A model generated the notes under the pieces. It was not told where the DNA came from, searched no databases, and saw only the letters and a program-made list of their open reading frames with translations. The position numbers and the translations under genes were made by a program. This document shows positions 1 through 13,913 of a stretch of DNA of 64,000 nt, in pieces (position 1 is the stretch's first letter; the number at the start of each line of letters is the position of its first letter). This DNA is from Oscarella lobularis. Its lineage: Eukaryota; Porifera; Homoscleromorpha; Homosclerophorida; Oscarellidae. The stretch lies in contig NC_089186.1 in assembly GCF_947507565.1 (NCBI RefSeq), positions 1,612,001-1,676,000 of the forward strand, read 5' to 3'.

Positions 1-967
1 TATGTACATACGATAAATAATTTCAGACGTGTCGCAACGAGGATCAATGACTCCGATGTGATCGGGATAGCTGCACTCATTTCCAAACAAAACAACTATA
101 TATCAAAATTAGACGAGGTGGGTAACTGATAATAGATCTCACGGTGTTGCGAAAGAAGCATTCGTATGCTAATTCGACTAGCGTAAAACCGATCTAAAAT
201 AAAAGGCAAATATAAAGAAAAGAGATGCAGATTCAATTATATTGACCTACCTAAAAAGTATTGAATCTCGGCTCGTCGCTCGTCGAGAATCTTTTCCCCG
301 TCGCGCATCTCCTTCATTTCGACGAGACCCTAGCGATACAAGCGCTCGAAAAAATCATTTTTCTTGAATTCGATTTACTTGAGCGACGGTTTCGACGGCG
401 TCGGCGTGGCGCTCTTTCACGGCCCCAATCACGGAAGTAAACCTGAAGAGAGAGGTCTCCATGCATAGTTACATGTAGGACATCGTCACCTTTCTGCAGC
501 TGCCTCGTCGTCACGTTTAGCCCCGCGAAATCGTATGACGTCACGAAAACTCTGCACGTAGCTGAAGCCAGAAGAATTCGTTTCTTTAGTTTTCAGTGGC
601 CACATTTTTTTTGTGTACCATTGACGAACTAATTTCATCGATGGAGTGGAGAGGAGAGTCGAAGGAAGCAAGTCGATCTCCTTCATGATGTTCGCCAAGC
701 GCACGGGCACTTCTTTTCGCAGGAAATGGAAAGAGCTCACGACATTCCTTCTTTTCTTCGATTTTGCTACGATAAAATCAAAATCTAGCGTTTTGAACGT
801 TCTGAATCGGTTATACCAAAGTCGGTGAACTGTTTTATGGTGAGAGGAGTCGGTCGATATTTGCAGTATTCCGAGATGAGATCGTCAGCAACGTTTGCAG
901 CCGTTCTTCGGTGGCAAAGCGTCGCGAAGGGCAAGAGCGGTCGCGCAGACCCAAAAGCCACCTGCAT
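1..967 (-). CDS. Mitochondrial pyruvate/branched-chain dehydrogenase kinase, N-terminal half (partial)
   Basis: Phosphorylates and inactivates the E1 alpha subunit of a mitochondrial 2-oxoacid dehydrogenase (family knowledge). ATG at 967. Exons read as 967-817, 766-490, 442-379, 329-251, 193-127 and 70-12, all phase-consistent; the last donor is at position 11, so the gene continues off the left edge and the GHKL ATPase domain is not in view. Visible landmarks of the N-terminal alpha-helical domain are [55 protein letters not shown] and HIGVIDP, which line up in order with PDK1-4. The usual DFG after KQF reads DFA. The first about 30 residues are a plausible mitochondrial leader. I cannot separate PDK from BCKDK on this half alone. 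Confidence 0.88.
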
Positions 968-1197
968 AGCACGACGGTGACGAATGAAATGCGCCAGAGA
1001 AGTTAGATCTTACATGTCCTTGCTCCGGGTAGATCTAACTAGGGCCTAACTCCCGGATACGATTTGACGTACACGATACATACCGGTATCACTGTAAAAT
1101 CTATTTTAGTCTCTCTGCCAAAAAATAACTGACGTTATAAAAAATCCCAACAGCTTGGCTAGCCAGCAAGTCAGCCATAAACAAACGAAGACAGCTG
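968..1197. other. Spacer between the Roc-COR-Death gene and the kinase gene
   Basis: This 230-bp gap separates the stop codon of the upstream minus-strand gene from the kinase ATG and must hold the kinase promoter and 5' UTR. No TATA box is evident on the minus strand, and no reading frame was recognised. Confidence 0.4.
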
Positions 1198-4100
1198 CTA
1201 CTTACGACCAAACAGTGCTTGGTACTTTTTTTCAACAATCAATTGCCCGATATTCATCTGCCTAAGCAATCCCAGCAGTACCCTTACCGTTGGCGGTGCT
1301 GGTGCTTCTGCTCGCTTCTTCCACAAGCTCAGCACTCTAAATCGACGATCGACGATGCCAGAACTCTTTTCGCGAATGTCCTGCAGATCGTCGTCGTTGA
1401 TGTCAAAGAAAAGACAGATATCATTGAGATCTGTTCCCTCGACGGCAGCGCATGCCTTTATTAACTTATCTGACACCGGCTCGTCATCGGCGGGGAAAGG
1501 ACCTAAATGAAGAAAATCTGAGAAATGATTTTTCAACCGTGCAAATACCTGAACTGGAACTAATTTCAGCTCCAAAGATACACAAGTCTCTGATGCAACC
1601 GATGCTATCTTTTTCTGGTCGAACGGAAAACACCCTGTCATCGAGTGAGTTGCCACGGACCTTTTGATCTACTACGCTTGACGAATAAATGGCCGGGTCT
1701 TCCTCGAGTTGTTTAAGATGGGAACTATCTATATAGAACCAGTTGAGAATAACTCCCGGACTTCTTTCGTCGCACACTGTGGCGATCATCGATTTCAGTT
1801 CGTCAAAGAATTCCTTTGCAACGGCTTCACATCCGTCGCTGCTCGACCAGCGAAGGATGACGTCAATGCAATGGTGCTCCTTCTTTGTCCCCATTTTGAT
1901 GAGACAGTGGATCACTTTGCTACGGACGATCTTTACCAACTTGATGCCGTTCTTCCAAGCTTTGTGGCTGACGTTTTCCATGCGAGAGCAACGACATTGC
2001 AGACTGACAAACGACGACGGAGAGATGATATCGACGGAATGGATGCACTCGTATCGTTGGCCGCGATACACGTCCATCGTCGAATCTTCAGCCCAGGCGT
2101 CGGCAGGAATAGCATCGTTAAGAAGCGCAGGAATCTGATACATTCCTGGCATGTCTTCCAACTGAATGCACAGTTCCAAGTAGAGAAGAATTTCAATTGC
2201 TTCGTCGGCTGACACAACAACTGGAGATGGAGTTCCCTTTTCCTTGAGATGATTTTCGAAAGCCCTCAGAGCCGATTCGATGTCTTCCTTGGAAACCTTG
2301 CCAATTTTTTCACGCGGAATGCCAAATACGAAATATGATGGAGCAAGAAGAGGACCGATCACGTTGCGACACAGCCACAGCGGCTGAACACAAATTCGAT
2401 GACCAAGATTAACGACCTACGTCAAAATAATAAATTAATATTACATAATAATTGTACTTACTATTCCGGAAGAGTCAAGATATTCAACGGTTACTTTTGT
2501 CTCGTCCCCAGTCAACGTGAGACCAATGTCTTTAGCAACCCACTTTTCAAATTCTTCTGACTTCAAAAAATACCTTAATGGACGCATTCTCTCCTCGTCG
2601 GGAAGACAAAGATATTCCTCGATAGTGTGACACAATTGGGGAACATCTTCGGCTGACTGTACATATAAGAAAGATTACATTCTTCAACTGGTGAAAAAAG
2701 TCATTACTTCGAGAATTTCTTCGCGGACTCTTTTCAGTTTTTCTCGGCAGTCCTTCATGCGATCACTTTGACTCTTACTGCAGTCCATTTCAATCACGTG
2801 CGAAATTTTAAACGTATCTTTAAAGTCTTTCTGAAGTGTTTCAGCGACTTCTATAAGCTGAAATTTCACTTCACTTCCCTTCTCACTGACTCCTATCAGA
2901 TTGAAGATCACGACGAGACGAATGAGAGGCACTGAACGAGGGGAAAGTGTTCGCGATGAAGCCTTCGCGAACGCACACCAAAATCGTCCTTCCTCTAATA
3001 AAGATAGGGTAACTGTTTCTAACGTCGTCGTTTTTCGAATAGGAAGGACAAGAGAGAACACTGTATTAGATTGTTGAAAGAAAAGACCGTGAGCGCAGTG
3101 GAAGGTTGATTGGGCACCAAAGTCCCACGTCGTTCCTTTGCCAACTCCCGGAATTTCACGGTTGTGAATTTCAATACCGGGTGTACGATCTTCGTCTTTG
3201 GGTGGGGGACGATCAAGTTGAAGGAGCGAGTTGACGAACGTCGTCTTTCCCGCCATTTCGCTGCCAATCACGCACAATTTGATTGAATCGGGGCGAACCT
3301 TTGCTCGTTGAAAGATTGTATTAAACCGGGCGACGTCCTATCACGCAAATTTCATACGAGAAAGAAATCAAAATAGTGACGTACGTAATACTGTCGAAGG
3401 AGTCTTCTATTATCACCATCAAATATTAGCTGATGCGGCACCTTCCCGTCCTGGTTTTCTCGTTTATAGATTAATTGCATTCAGAAATAAAAACGCGTCA
3501 CCTTGTCTTGTGACGTAACATCGACATGGTTCTCAATTAATACATGAATAGCAGACGGGTCCACAAACAACCTCGGCGAAAGTAAACAGTGCAAAGCATT
3601 TTGTCTCCTCTATAAAAAGTTGAAAATTGAAAAAATCACCTATTCATTCCAACTAACCTCATCTCTGGCAGAAGTATCAGCTCCCAATTGAATTAGATGC
3701 TGAATGACGACAAGGGAATAATCTAATGCAGAACATGCGTCCAATAAGGGAGTCCTTCCGTTCTAAAAGTAAAAATTGCTAAAAGAAAATCTGCAATAGA
3801 GTACTAGCCACCTTATCAACAGAATTGATATCAACGCCTTTCTCAATGACAAGATAGCGAAGAACATCTTTCACGTGATCTTCACACGCTGAGTGCCAGG
3901 TGGTTGGAAACAAAGCCGTTCGCCCATTCTGAATAAAAAATAAGGCAAACTGTTACTTAATTAATTAATTAATTAATTTTGAAAAGCAAAAATATCACGT
4001 GATCTTTTGCCAAACAGTCGGCTCCTTTTTCGTCCAGGTAACGAATTTTCGAAAACTGATCAGTGCCACTTCCGCACGCCAACATAAAAGGCGTTTCACC

Positions 4101-5086
4101 ATTCTAAAGATTAAGAAAACATAAAGCACTGAACACGTGACGTCTACTCTTCTAACCTCATTAGTGCTATTAATAGAAGCATTGTGTTCCACAAGCCATT
4201 TTACTCCAAAAATGCTTCCATGCAAGCAAGCCTCGTGCAAAGGAGTGTTATTAATAGTCTATCATTGATTAAAAAAGACAGTCTTTCCACACATGGAAAC
4301 CCAAAAGCGCATCACATACCCAGCCAGTAGCATTGACGCTCATTCCCTTTTCATTGACAAGATGATAAAAAAACTCATGAGCTTCTTCAGATGACAAAAC
4401 GTTACTTTGAGCAGCCCAAAGCTATTCAAGTTATTTAGGATGCGCATGGTCTGGATTATTGACTAAATCCGTTACCATGTCATTTGGTATAAGACTGTAG
4501 CCATGGTTTTCAAGAAGGAGTATTTTCTTCATTCTGTCAACAGAACTTGCACAGGCATGGGAATATGACGTGCGGCCATTCTAAACGACAGTGATGAGCG
4601 TAACCAACCGAAATCCAGTCCGTACCTTATCTTCCTCGTCAACATCTGCACCGCGACTGACAAGCCATTCCACCCCAAAAATATTTCCCCACTTGCAGGC
4701 ACAGTGAAGTGGGCGAAGTCCATTTATCTGCATACACGTAACAATTCACTTAATTAATTAACGATCCAAACGCATATAAGTATACCGCGTATGACGGGCA
4801 TTCAATATCTTGATTTCTTTGCAGAACCACATAGCTGAGCCACTCATCTGCTTCCTCTGCCGTCTCAAACTTTTTTCCCGCCGCATAGTGAATAGCTGAA
4901 AAGAGGTCGTCTTCATCTTCCTAACAAGACGGCAAACAAAGTCGTGTGCAACGATAAAGAAACTACTTTACAAACCGGATCAAATTGAAGTCCCTCCGTA
5001 GCGAGAAAATCCTTCCGTTCAGAGTACCCTCCCTCCTCCGCTAGTGTGAGCAATCGATGGATCACGGTACGAACGGCCGACGTCAT
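1198..5086 (-). CDS. Ankyrin-Roc-COR-Death domain protein (ROCO family, DAPK1-like but without kinase domain)
   Basis: ATG at 5086 (MTSAVRTVIHRLL), stop TAG at 1200-1198. Ankyrin repeats occupy about 4730-3500, one or two per short exon, with motifs such as TPLHEACLHGS, GRTPLLDACSA and NALHCLL. A Roc GTPase-like domain follows (3277-2690) with P-loop GSEMAGKTT and switch WDFGAQ; I see no clear NKxD. The COR region spans about 2635-1700 (PLWLCRNVIGPLLAP is DAPK1-like). A Death domain ends the protein (1502-1200; about 90 residues, with LSLWKKRA). The last intron is 1548-1503, phase 1. The order ankyrin-Roc-COR-Death is that of DAPK1, but exon 1 begins directly ahead of the ankyrin repeats and no kinase motifs occur between 5086 and the next gene. 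Likely a cytoplasmic death-signalling scaffold (inference). Confidence 0.82.
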
Positions 5087-5340
5087 TTTCGAGGCTTCGA
5101 GCTCCGTTTCCTCGTCTGCCAACGACACAATCCTTTACCGCGAGAGCCATGGAGAATCCATCGCAGAGGAGAATAACGCATGCGTGAATGTAGTAAACTC
5201 CACTTTGTCCAGATTAATTAATCTAGCTCTGGTTTGTCGTGCCTTCCGTTTATTCTTAAAAAATTCCTCTTTGCCACACTAATTTTTTTAGTACCGTAAT
5301 AAGTCTGTAGCACCCCTATTTTAGTACCGCATGGATCCAC

Positions 5341-8219
5341 TTACAATCTTACAGTGTCGGTTCTATAGCTCTCCTCCTGCAAGACTTTGTAATTCCTGTT
5401 TGCGACAACGCGCCCCTTTTCGTCCCTCCGCGGCGCGCCCGCTCCCTGTCGACCCCACATGCCGCTGTACGCTTCGGCGTGCTTCCGCTCGGCGCTCTGC
5501 TCTCGTCTTCGCTCCGCCGCCTGCTCGCGTTCGCGATCGCGCTTCGACAGGAGAAGCTCTTCGCCATAGCGAGACTTCGTCTCGGATATTCGCTCGGGAG
5601 TGGCGTCGTGCGACGAAATGAATTTTCCGCTTACGATACGATTTCCGTTTGACTTTTGATCGCGTTCGCGTTGGTGTTTCACTTCCAAGTGGGCGTCCAA
5701 TTCGCGATGGTACTCGACAGACTCGCGCGGGTCAGGGCGGCGAATGTCAAGCCGCTTAGAGAGAGAGAGAGAGAGAGAAAAAGAGGGAGCCTATTGCTAG
5801 CGCGTGGCAATAATATAATACACTACTACTGACCTGGCTTATGACGTCCGATGTCGATCTGTGCTGATGAGGCAAGAGACGACCGGTGGCGGGGTCCCTC
5901 TTTGGCTGCCCAGTGCGCCCACTCCCAAGCCAGTCAACAATCTCTAAAGACTGACAAGAGAAAGGCCTTTACCATTAGCTCAATATATATAAAGTGTGTG
6001 AGCCATTAGAAAGTACGAAAAGTTAGACAGGGTCCGGTTAAATTCTAAGGCTTTCGTACGCGCGCTGCACGTCCATACGTAGTTTTACCTCGTCCGGAGC
6101 CAGATCCATTTTTTTCACCGCTTCTCTCTGTTTCTTCCTCATTTCCATGTCTTGCCCTGTGAACGGAAAAATTCCACCACCTTGCTACTAGTTTCTCGGA
6201 CACGACTCACTCAATTCCTCGAGATAGACTTTTTTCTCCAAAGACTTTCTCGCCAAATCGTCATCGTCCTCCCTTCGCACTTGCCTTCTCGTCGCCTCCT
6301 GCCCTCTCCGAAACGAACTTCCACCACCAAAGGGAAACGCACTGTCGTCGAACGCTCCGGGAAAATCCCAAGCATTTTGATCTTTAATAAACTCAGAATT
6401 ATTAATTAATTAATTAAAAATGTGAGTGAATCCTACCCAATGTGTGCTGTATCTTAGCAACGCGTTTCGGACGACTCTCCCCCTCCGCCTCCTCGTCTTT
6501 CGTCAGCGAATCGCGAATGAAATGCTTGTCGCTATGGAGATGCCGTCGCACGTTTCCGGCGCCGTCGCGCTGGGGGACCCCACTTCCCTTGCCCCACGGA
6601 TCGTACGCCTCGACGGCGCGCGACAACGGAACGCCGCCCTTGCCACGCTTTTCGAAAAGCTGAAAATCTGACGCGAAATTAATTAAAAAGTTCGATCGAC
6701 TACGTATTCGCTCGCACTACTAACCCAAGTTCTTTCTGTATTTTTCTTTTTGATCTGATGGCACTAGGGAGGTGAAGCTGCTCCCCGTCTTCAGACTGGT
6801 AACAACGTTACCTGCATGTAGAAGCAATAGGTATCAGTGTGCTGTCTTCATATATTGAGACTATGCCTTTGTCATCTCTGATTGGGGCTCCTGCTCCCGG
6901 TTTTCCGTACGGTTGATACCCCAGCTTCATTAACATGATTTTTTTAATTAAGAAACAAAGAGTAGTGAAAATTTTTTCTTACCATTTCGCTGACTTTCTC
7001 TTGATCCAATTTCCTTTCTTCCGCTTGTAATTTAGATTGAATTTCGACTTGAGAGTCTAGAAACTAAATAGAATTTTTCTACTAATTAAGCTACATATTT
7101 TTCTTCTACCTAAGCTCTGTAAGTAGTCTCGTTGATTAGACCCATTTCGATATCTCAAACCCAATTCGATGTCTCTCTTGAATTGGGATTGAAACCTCGT
7201 GTCCGGATCGCTTTTCAACGACGTCTTCACTTTGCCCGATTCGGATCGAATGGGAGCTCCGGCTCCGGGACGGCCAAAGTATGACAGAAATTCGTCAGAC
7301 GAACGATCGGCGTCCTCCTCTAGAAAAATTCTCTCTTTTTTCGCAAAAACGTCACCGCGTGGTCCAAACTAAAATCCAGAAAATATATAATTAAATTAAA
7401 TTAAATCAAAATTTCGAGGAGATTTTTACAAGGGGAGCGCCGCCGCCCGGTTTTCCCCACGGGTTATGCTTTTGCAACATTTCCAAGTCCTAATTTAATT
7501 AAATTAAGAGTAATTATAAGAAATTGAATGTATTCTCACGCTTCGTTTTTCCTCGTCGCGTCGACGCCGTTCGTCCATTTCCCATCTCTTTCGCAAATCC
7601 CGATCTTCCTCTAAAAATCGACATTGCGAAAAACGTAGGTGCACTCAAATCTGACGTCATGCATGGCACCTATTTCTCGCATGGCTTGCTCTCGCTTCCT
7701 TATATCCGCAGACCTAAGGAACCCCCAATCATATCTTCAGGCAATTTTACATAAGACCCCAAATTATACACGCATCTTTGCCTATACACCTTTCCCTTTG
7801 GGGGCCCTTCTCTCTCCCCACTCACGTCTTCTCCCTTAGCGTGACGGCAGCGGCGTGAGCGACCGGTCTCCCGCCCGGCTCGCTTCCGTAAACGAGCGCT
7901 CCCCGCGATCGACTCACGGCCGTGACGCCGCTCGTCACGAATTGCTTCTTTCTGCCGAAACGATTCGATCCCGTCGCCTCCGTCGATCCGAAATCGTTCG
8001 CATGCGGCGATTCGTAGCCTTTCTGGTGATAATTTCGTCGACGCGGGTCGCGAAACGGATCCGGGGCTCCGAGATCGACGACGGCGTCCCTTGGCGTGGC
8101 TAAACGCAGAAGATAGGAGCTTTTCCTTTCTTCTTGGAGCTCTTACAGTCGTGCTGAAGCGTTAGCGGCTCGTACTTCCTCTCCGTCATTCTTTTTGTTG
8201 ATACTCTTTCGATGTCCAT
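5341..8219 (-). CDS. CSPP1-like centrosome/spindle-pole protein with repeated GxPGaGAP motifs
   Basis: A charged, largely helical and disordered protein in about a dozen small exons. ATG at 8219 (MDIERVSTK), with an alternative in-frame ATG at 8189; stop TAA at 5343-5341. A short motif recurs: NPWGKPGGGAPL (near 7460), FGRPGAGAPIR (7270), YGKPGAGAPIRDDKG (6890), PWGKGSGVPQRD (6570), GRTGQPKRD (5910) and GRQGAGAPRRDEKG (5430). Between copies lie Lys/Glu/Arg-rich coiled-coil stretches such as EDRDLRKRWEMDERRRRDEE. From memory this combination matches CSPP1, a centrosome and ciliary-tip microtubule-binding protein. The assignment rests on the repeated motif and overall character, not on an alignment. 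The first intron joins CACGACT at about 8153 to CCACGCC at about 8106. Confidence 0.6.
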
Positions 8220-8435
8220 GGAAACCGGAATAGAAACGTTGTGCGCGCGCTACGATCGTTCCTTCACGGAGGCGCGAAACTTAATTAGCGGTAGATGTGC
8301 TTCTCTGCTATTGCATCAAGGACAAGTTTTATTGCATAAGGGACAAACTCAAAAACAACAAAACACAGCATTTGGTACGTCACTATCACAGCTCTATATC
8401 AGTATGTCAACGTGGCAGCATACGGCTGAACCAAA

Positions 8436-10278
8436 CTAAATCACAGAGACCGTCTTTCCAACAGTAGAACTAGTGACTTCACAACGCCTTCCATTCTTCA
8501 AAGAAACTTTCACAACGGAGCTGTAGTGAGCATCGGCATAGTAGAGATTCCCATCCTCGCCAAGAGTGCAGCCGAGGGGAATTTTCATTTCTGCACCCGA
8601 GCCCACGGTTGGGTCCGACGCGACGTTGGCACTCGTGACGAGAGACGCTTTCTTCTCCTTCAAATCGATAGAGACGATAGCGCAATCGCAGTGGCCAAAC
8701 TGAGCGACGAAGACAGTGTCAGGCGACGTTCCCTTGCACGTGCTGACGGGACTGCTGATCGTTGCTCCCGACAACGACAACGGTTCTCGGTCGCCGTTCT
8801 CGAGATTTATCAGCGCGAGTGTAGAATTTCGGCAAACGGCAAGAACTTTTCCGTCGGACAGCTGATGAATGGCCATGACCAGACGCAGGGACGGTCCGGA
8901 TCCCACGGCGTCGCTCGACAGCACAGATCGACACCCAGAAGACGTGACATTGAGGAGAGCATGCTGGGCATTGTCGAAGACGAGGAAATCTCCATTATCT
9001 CTTTTAGTTAGAGCGAATGGATTTCTAAAGGGAACCTCAGCATCGGCAGAATGAGAAGAAATGACGGTACGGTCCCCCGTCGCACAGTTGACTCGTATCA
9101 GGCTCTGAGTGCCCCTATCAAGCACGACGAGACTGTCCTTGTCGGCGACGATGACACCGAACGGATGGACAAGGTCAGGCCCCTTTCCGCGTCCCTTGCC
9201 GGACATAATCGCCCTATCACCAGACGTCGGATCGACACCCCAAATAGCTTGATGACCGTAGTCGCAGACGGCAATGCGTCCGGACGGGAGAATGGCCGTA
9301 TCAGTGGCAAAATGAATGCCGTCGACTGGAGTAGAAGAAACGATTTGTCGTTCTCCCGTCGAAAGGTTGACGCGATGGAGTGCAGGCGGAATATGGTCAG
9401 CAACTATCACCTAAAATTCCCACATTTAGCAGGCAATGCCTAAAACCACACACACACACACATGATCTTACCTCATCCGCATTAATCAATGCCATATTAA
9501 CGGGATGACTCAATTTGGATCCGAAACCGCGATCGGCACCGCTGACGACAGTCCGATCGCCCGTCGCCGCATCGACGGAAATCACCGACGTCGAGCTGAG
9601 AACGAGCAACGCGTTCGCCGACCGAATCGCGAGACCGAGAACTGTACCAAGTTCAATACCCGTTCCCGTCCCGTTTCCGGAGACGACGACCCGATCGCCC
9701 GTCGTCGGATCGATTTTGAATAGAGTCGCGTGAAGCGAATCGACGACGTAGATCGAGCCGTCCGAGCCCGTGGCGACGTTGACGGGATGCTTCATCGTCG
9801 GACCGGCACCTCGATCGGCGCCGGAGACGAGTTCTCGGTCGCCGCTTTGTAGATCGACTCTCACGACGGCGCCGACGTTGTAATCCGTATAGTAGATCGT
9901 TCCCGTCGTCCGATCGACGGTCATTCCCGTCAAATTCTCGAGCGTCGGACCCGAACCGAGAGCCGAATCGAAAGTGGAACAGGATACGAGTCGGCGTTCG
10001 CCTGACGTCGGATCGACTCGTAGGATGGATGCCGTCGCCTGATCGCCGACGAAGATCGTGCCCGACGAATCGATGTCGAAGCCGCGGACGACCTTTGTCG
10101 TCGGTCCCGATCCGCGTTCGCGTCCCGAGACGAGTGTACGGTCGCCGTTGTCGAGATTCACGTGATAGATGGACCCGTCGCCGGCTCGGCCGCCGTCGAC
10201 GACGTAGACTTCTTTGTCGCCCTTGTGGACGACGGCGTACGCGTTTCGTAGAGACGGTCCTTCTCCGACTTTGCTCAT
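8436..10278 (-). CDS. Twelve-repeat beta-propeller protein (NHL/SMP-30-like)
   Basis: Two exons, 10278-9472 and 9410-8436, give 593 residues. The protein is almost wholly twelve repeats of 45-50 residues with the pattern hhVhDxxxxxhhRVDxxTGDRxxVSgxxxGxGP, for example FVGDQATASILRVDPTSGER and YVVDSLHATLFKIDPTTGDR. Twelve repeats suggest two six-bladed propellers in tandem. No signal peptide or TM segment precedes MSKVGEGPSL, so it should be cytosolic unless an upstream exon was missed; the frame is open 63 bp further upstream without an ATG. NHL-type propellers bind protein, RNA or metal-bound substrates; substrate and role are unknown here. The single intron (CA-rich, 61 bp) falls inside repeat 6. 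A broken inverted piece of the same kind of gene lies just upstream. Confidence 0.8.
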
Positions 10279-10519
10279 TGCGTTACAGAAGACCAACCGA
10301 TCAAACCAGTCAAACCAGTTAAGCTTGACCCCATCCGACACATCACATGAACTATGCAGTCAGCCGAAACTTTGGCGCTTTTGCTTAATGTAGTGAGACC
10401 ACGCCCCACGTATTTCTTTGCCCTGAAAGAGCCTCTGTCTAGCCTCGCAAGCCAGGTCCTTCCCTCTCTCTCTGTCTCTCTCTCTGTGTGTGGCTCCTCT
10501 TCCCGTATTGACTTATACT

Positions 10520-10720
10520 CGGAACGCGAAAGCGACGCCAACATTGGCACCAGACCCAAGCTCAACTACCCGACCAATCTTGTTGTCGTTTCGGGAGACG
10601 AGGTACCCTGACTAAAATAGCTGCTTGCTACTGACTATGCCCCACCGGCGTTGTTTGCCGTAAATCCGACAGGTGACAGACAAACTGTTTCGTACACTCC
10701 GACGGAAGGAATCGAATACC
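10520..10720 (+). pseudogene. Inverted, degenerate fragment of the neighbouring beta-propeller gene
   Basis: Plus-strand reading around 10540-10605 gives KLNYPTNLVVVSGDE. It matches KLSHPVNMALINADE in repeat 6 of the intact minus-strand gene. After a GT immediately following GDE, the text resumes as DYAPPALFAVNPTGDRQTVS then TPTEGIEYP, matching VADHIPPALHRVNLSTGERQIVS and TPVDGIHF. The break between the two parts sits exactly where the intact gene has its intron, but only about 18 bp remain there. Similarity fades after about 10720 and no start codon or further repeats are present. It lies between the divergent propeller and RUNDC3 genes. I read it as a relic of an inverted duplication. Confidence 0.62.
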
Positions 10721-10814
10721 CTTGCTGTCTTGGGACCTTTTCAGGGACCTTTTCATCATGATCCTAACGCGCGCTCGGCTTTGTCAGATGGTGACGCCTT
10801 TGCAAGCCGGAGGA

Positions 10815-12485
<1,671 letters not shown>

Positions 12486-12725
12486 TGTCAATCGTTAGAT
12501 AGAGTGTAAACTACTTACTGGCTTTTATTTTTTATCATCTTTGATTTGTCTTCTGTTCTTCGAATTCGAAAATCGCCTGTAAAATAAAATGCTCGCTCAG
12601 AAATTCTGTTCAATTTGACATACACCTACTTTGTTAATTAAATATTTGCCTTTTACCTTTTGACGTACACACGAATGAATGGCAGGATTCACTTCCTCCT
12701 CCTAGATATCACGTGAGAGAAGACG

Positions 12726-13913
12726 ATGGGAGACGAAGACGGTGGCTACGACGCACCCTTCATCGAGCCTCTAGACAAAGACTTAGAATGTCCCATATGT
12801 CTGATGGCTCTGCGAGATCCCATGCAAACACCGTGCGGTCACCTCATGTGTAGAACCTGCATCGATAGGATAGCAAGGCGAGAAAGATCGCGGTGGGACT
12901 CATACCAGAAAATTCGATTTGTACTATATAGTAGTCGAAGTCAATTTCAATGTCCTCTCGATAAGGCCATAGTGAAGAAAGAGGAAGTAAGCTTACAAAA
13001 CTTCGTACTGTTCTTTCCACGAATACCTTGAAGGCCAATCCGTCACCGTGGCATCGCCGCAAAGTCATGGGTTTACAAGTGAAATGCAGTCAGTACGAAA
13101 AAGGCTGTTCGTGGAAGGGAAGCGTGGCCGAGTTCGAGGTAAATGAGGCGTATCCCACCGCAGTCGCGACTTCCCACGCACACATACACACACATGAATA
13201 GAGACACCAATTGAGCTGCAATCATCTGACGAGAGACTGCATCTACAACTCAATAGGCTGCCAAGTGGCTCCCGTAAGAAAAAATCCTTCTCCTGCAAAC
13301 AGAAACAAATAAATCAATCGTTATTTTTTAGATGAATCAAACCGATATGGACGCGCACGAGGTGTCGGCGGCGGCGGCTCACAATCGCCTTCTTCTCGCT
13401 CGACTCGGTACGGTAGAGCGAGAATTGCGTCTGCAGATGGGCGAACGCTCCAACGGCGTTTTCATGTGGAAAATCGACAACTGGTCAAAATTGTCGCACG
13501 ACGCGAAAACCGGAAAAATTAGTTTCATATTCAGCGATCCTTTCTACGCGGGCTATCCCGGCTATAAAATGTGCCTAAAAGTCTTCCCCCAAGGGGCCGA
13601 CGAAGTGAAAGGGCAATATTTGTCGGTGGGACTGTGCATAATGAAAGGCGATTTCGATCATTTGCTCAAGTGGCCGTTTCGGCATTCTTTTATGCTTTCG
13701 GTATTGGATCAGCAGGAGGTGTCGAAACACGCGATGGCGACGCTCGATCCCGCGCGAAAGTTACCCATTAGCGAGAAAAATTTCGGGAAACCGACAAGGG
13801 AGCGCAACGAAGGGCGAGGCTTTCCGCGAATGATTAGTTTGACGGAGTTAGAATCGAGGGCGTACATTCGCGACAACGCTATTATTGTTCGAGCGCAAGT
13901 CCATCTCGATTAA
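12726..13913 (+). CDS. Short TRAF-family protein: RING, two TRAF zinc fingers, MATH domain
   Basis: Exons 12726-12892, 12935-12986, 13034-13138, 13202-13273 and 13332-13913 give 325 residues. The RING (residues 19-70) has CPICLMALRDPMQTPCGH then CRTC and CPLDKA. Two CxxxxxxC...H...C type TRAF fingers follow (CSQYEKGCSW, CIYNSIGC). After a very short linker comes the MATH/TRAF-C domain, with VFMWKIDNWSKL, GYKMCLKVFP, YLSVGLCIMKGDFD and LKWPF. TRAFs are trimeric E3 ligase adaptors for TNF-receptor and TLR/IL-1R signalling. Against vertebrate TRAFs (about 400-550 residues, five to seven fingers, long coiled coil) this one is compact and seems to lack a long trimerising coiled coil. The 3' gap before WDR60 is about 250 bp. 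Confidence 0.9.

Noticed and set aside
1198-1656. A continuous 152-codon frame through the last intron of the Roc-COR-Death gene
   Set aside because: A 46-bp intron with clean GT/AG (1548-1503) joins the other frame in phase, and that frame carries the COR text.
10275-10565. A 96-codon minus-strand frame upstream of the propeller gene
   Set aside because: It runs antisense through low-complexity CTCTCT sequence and the propeller relic, and has no homology.
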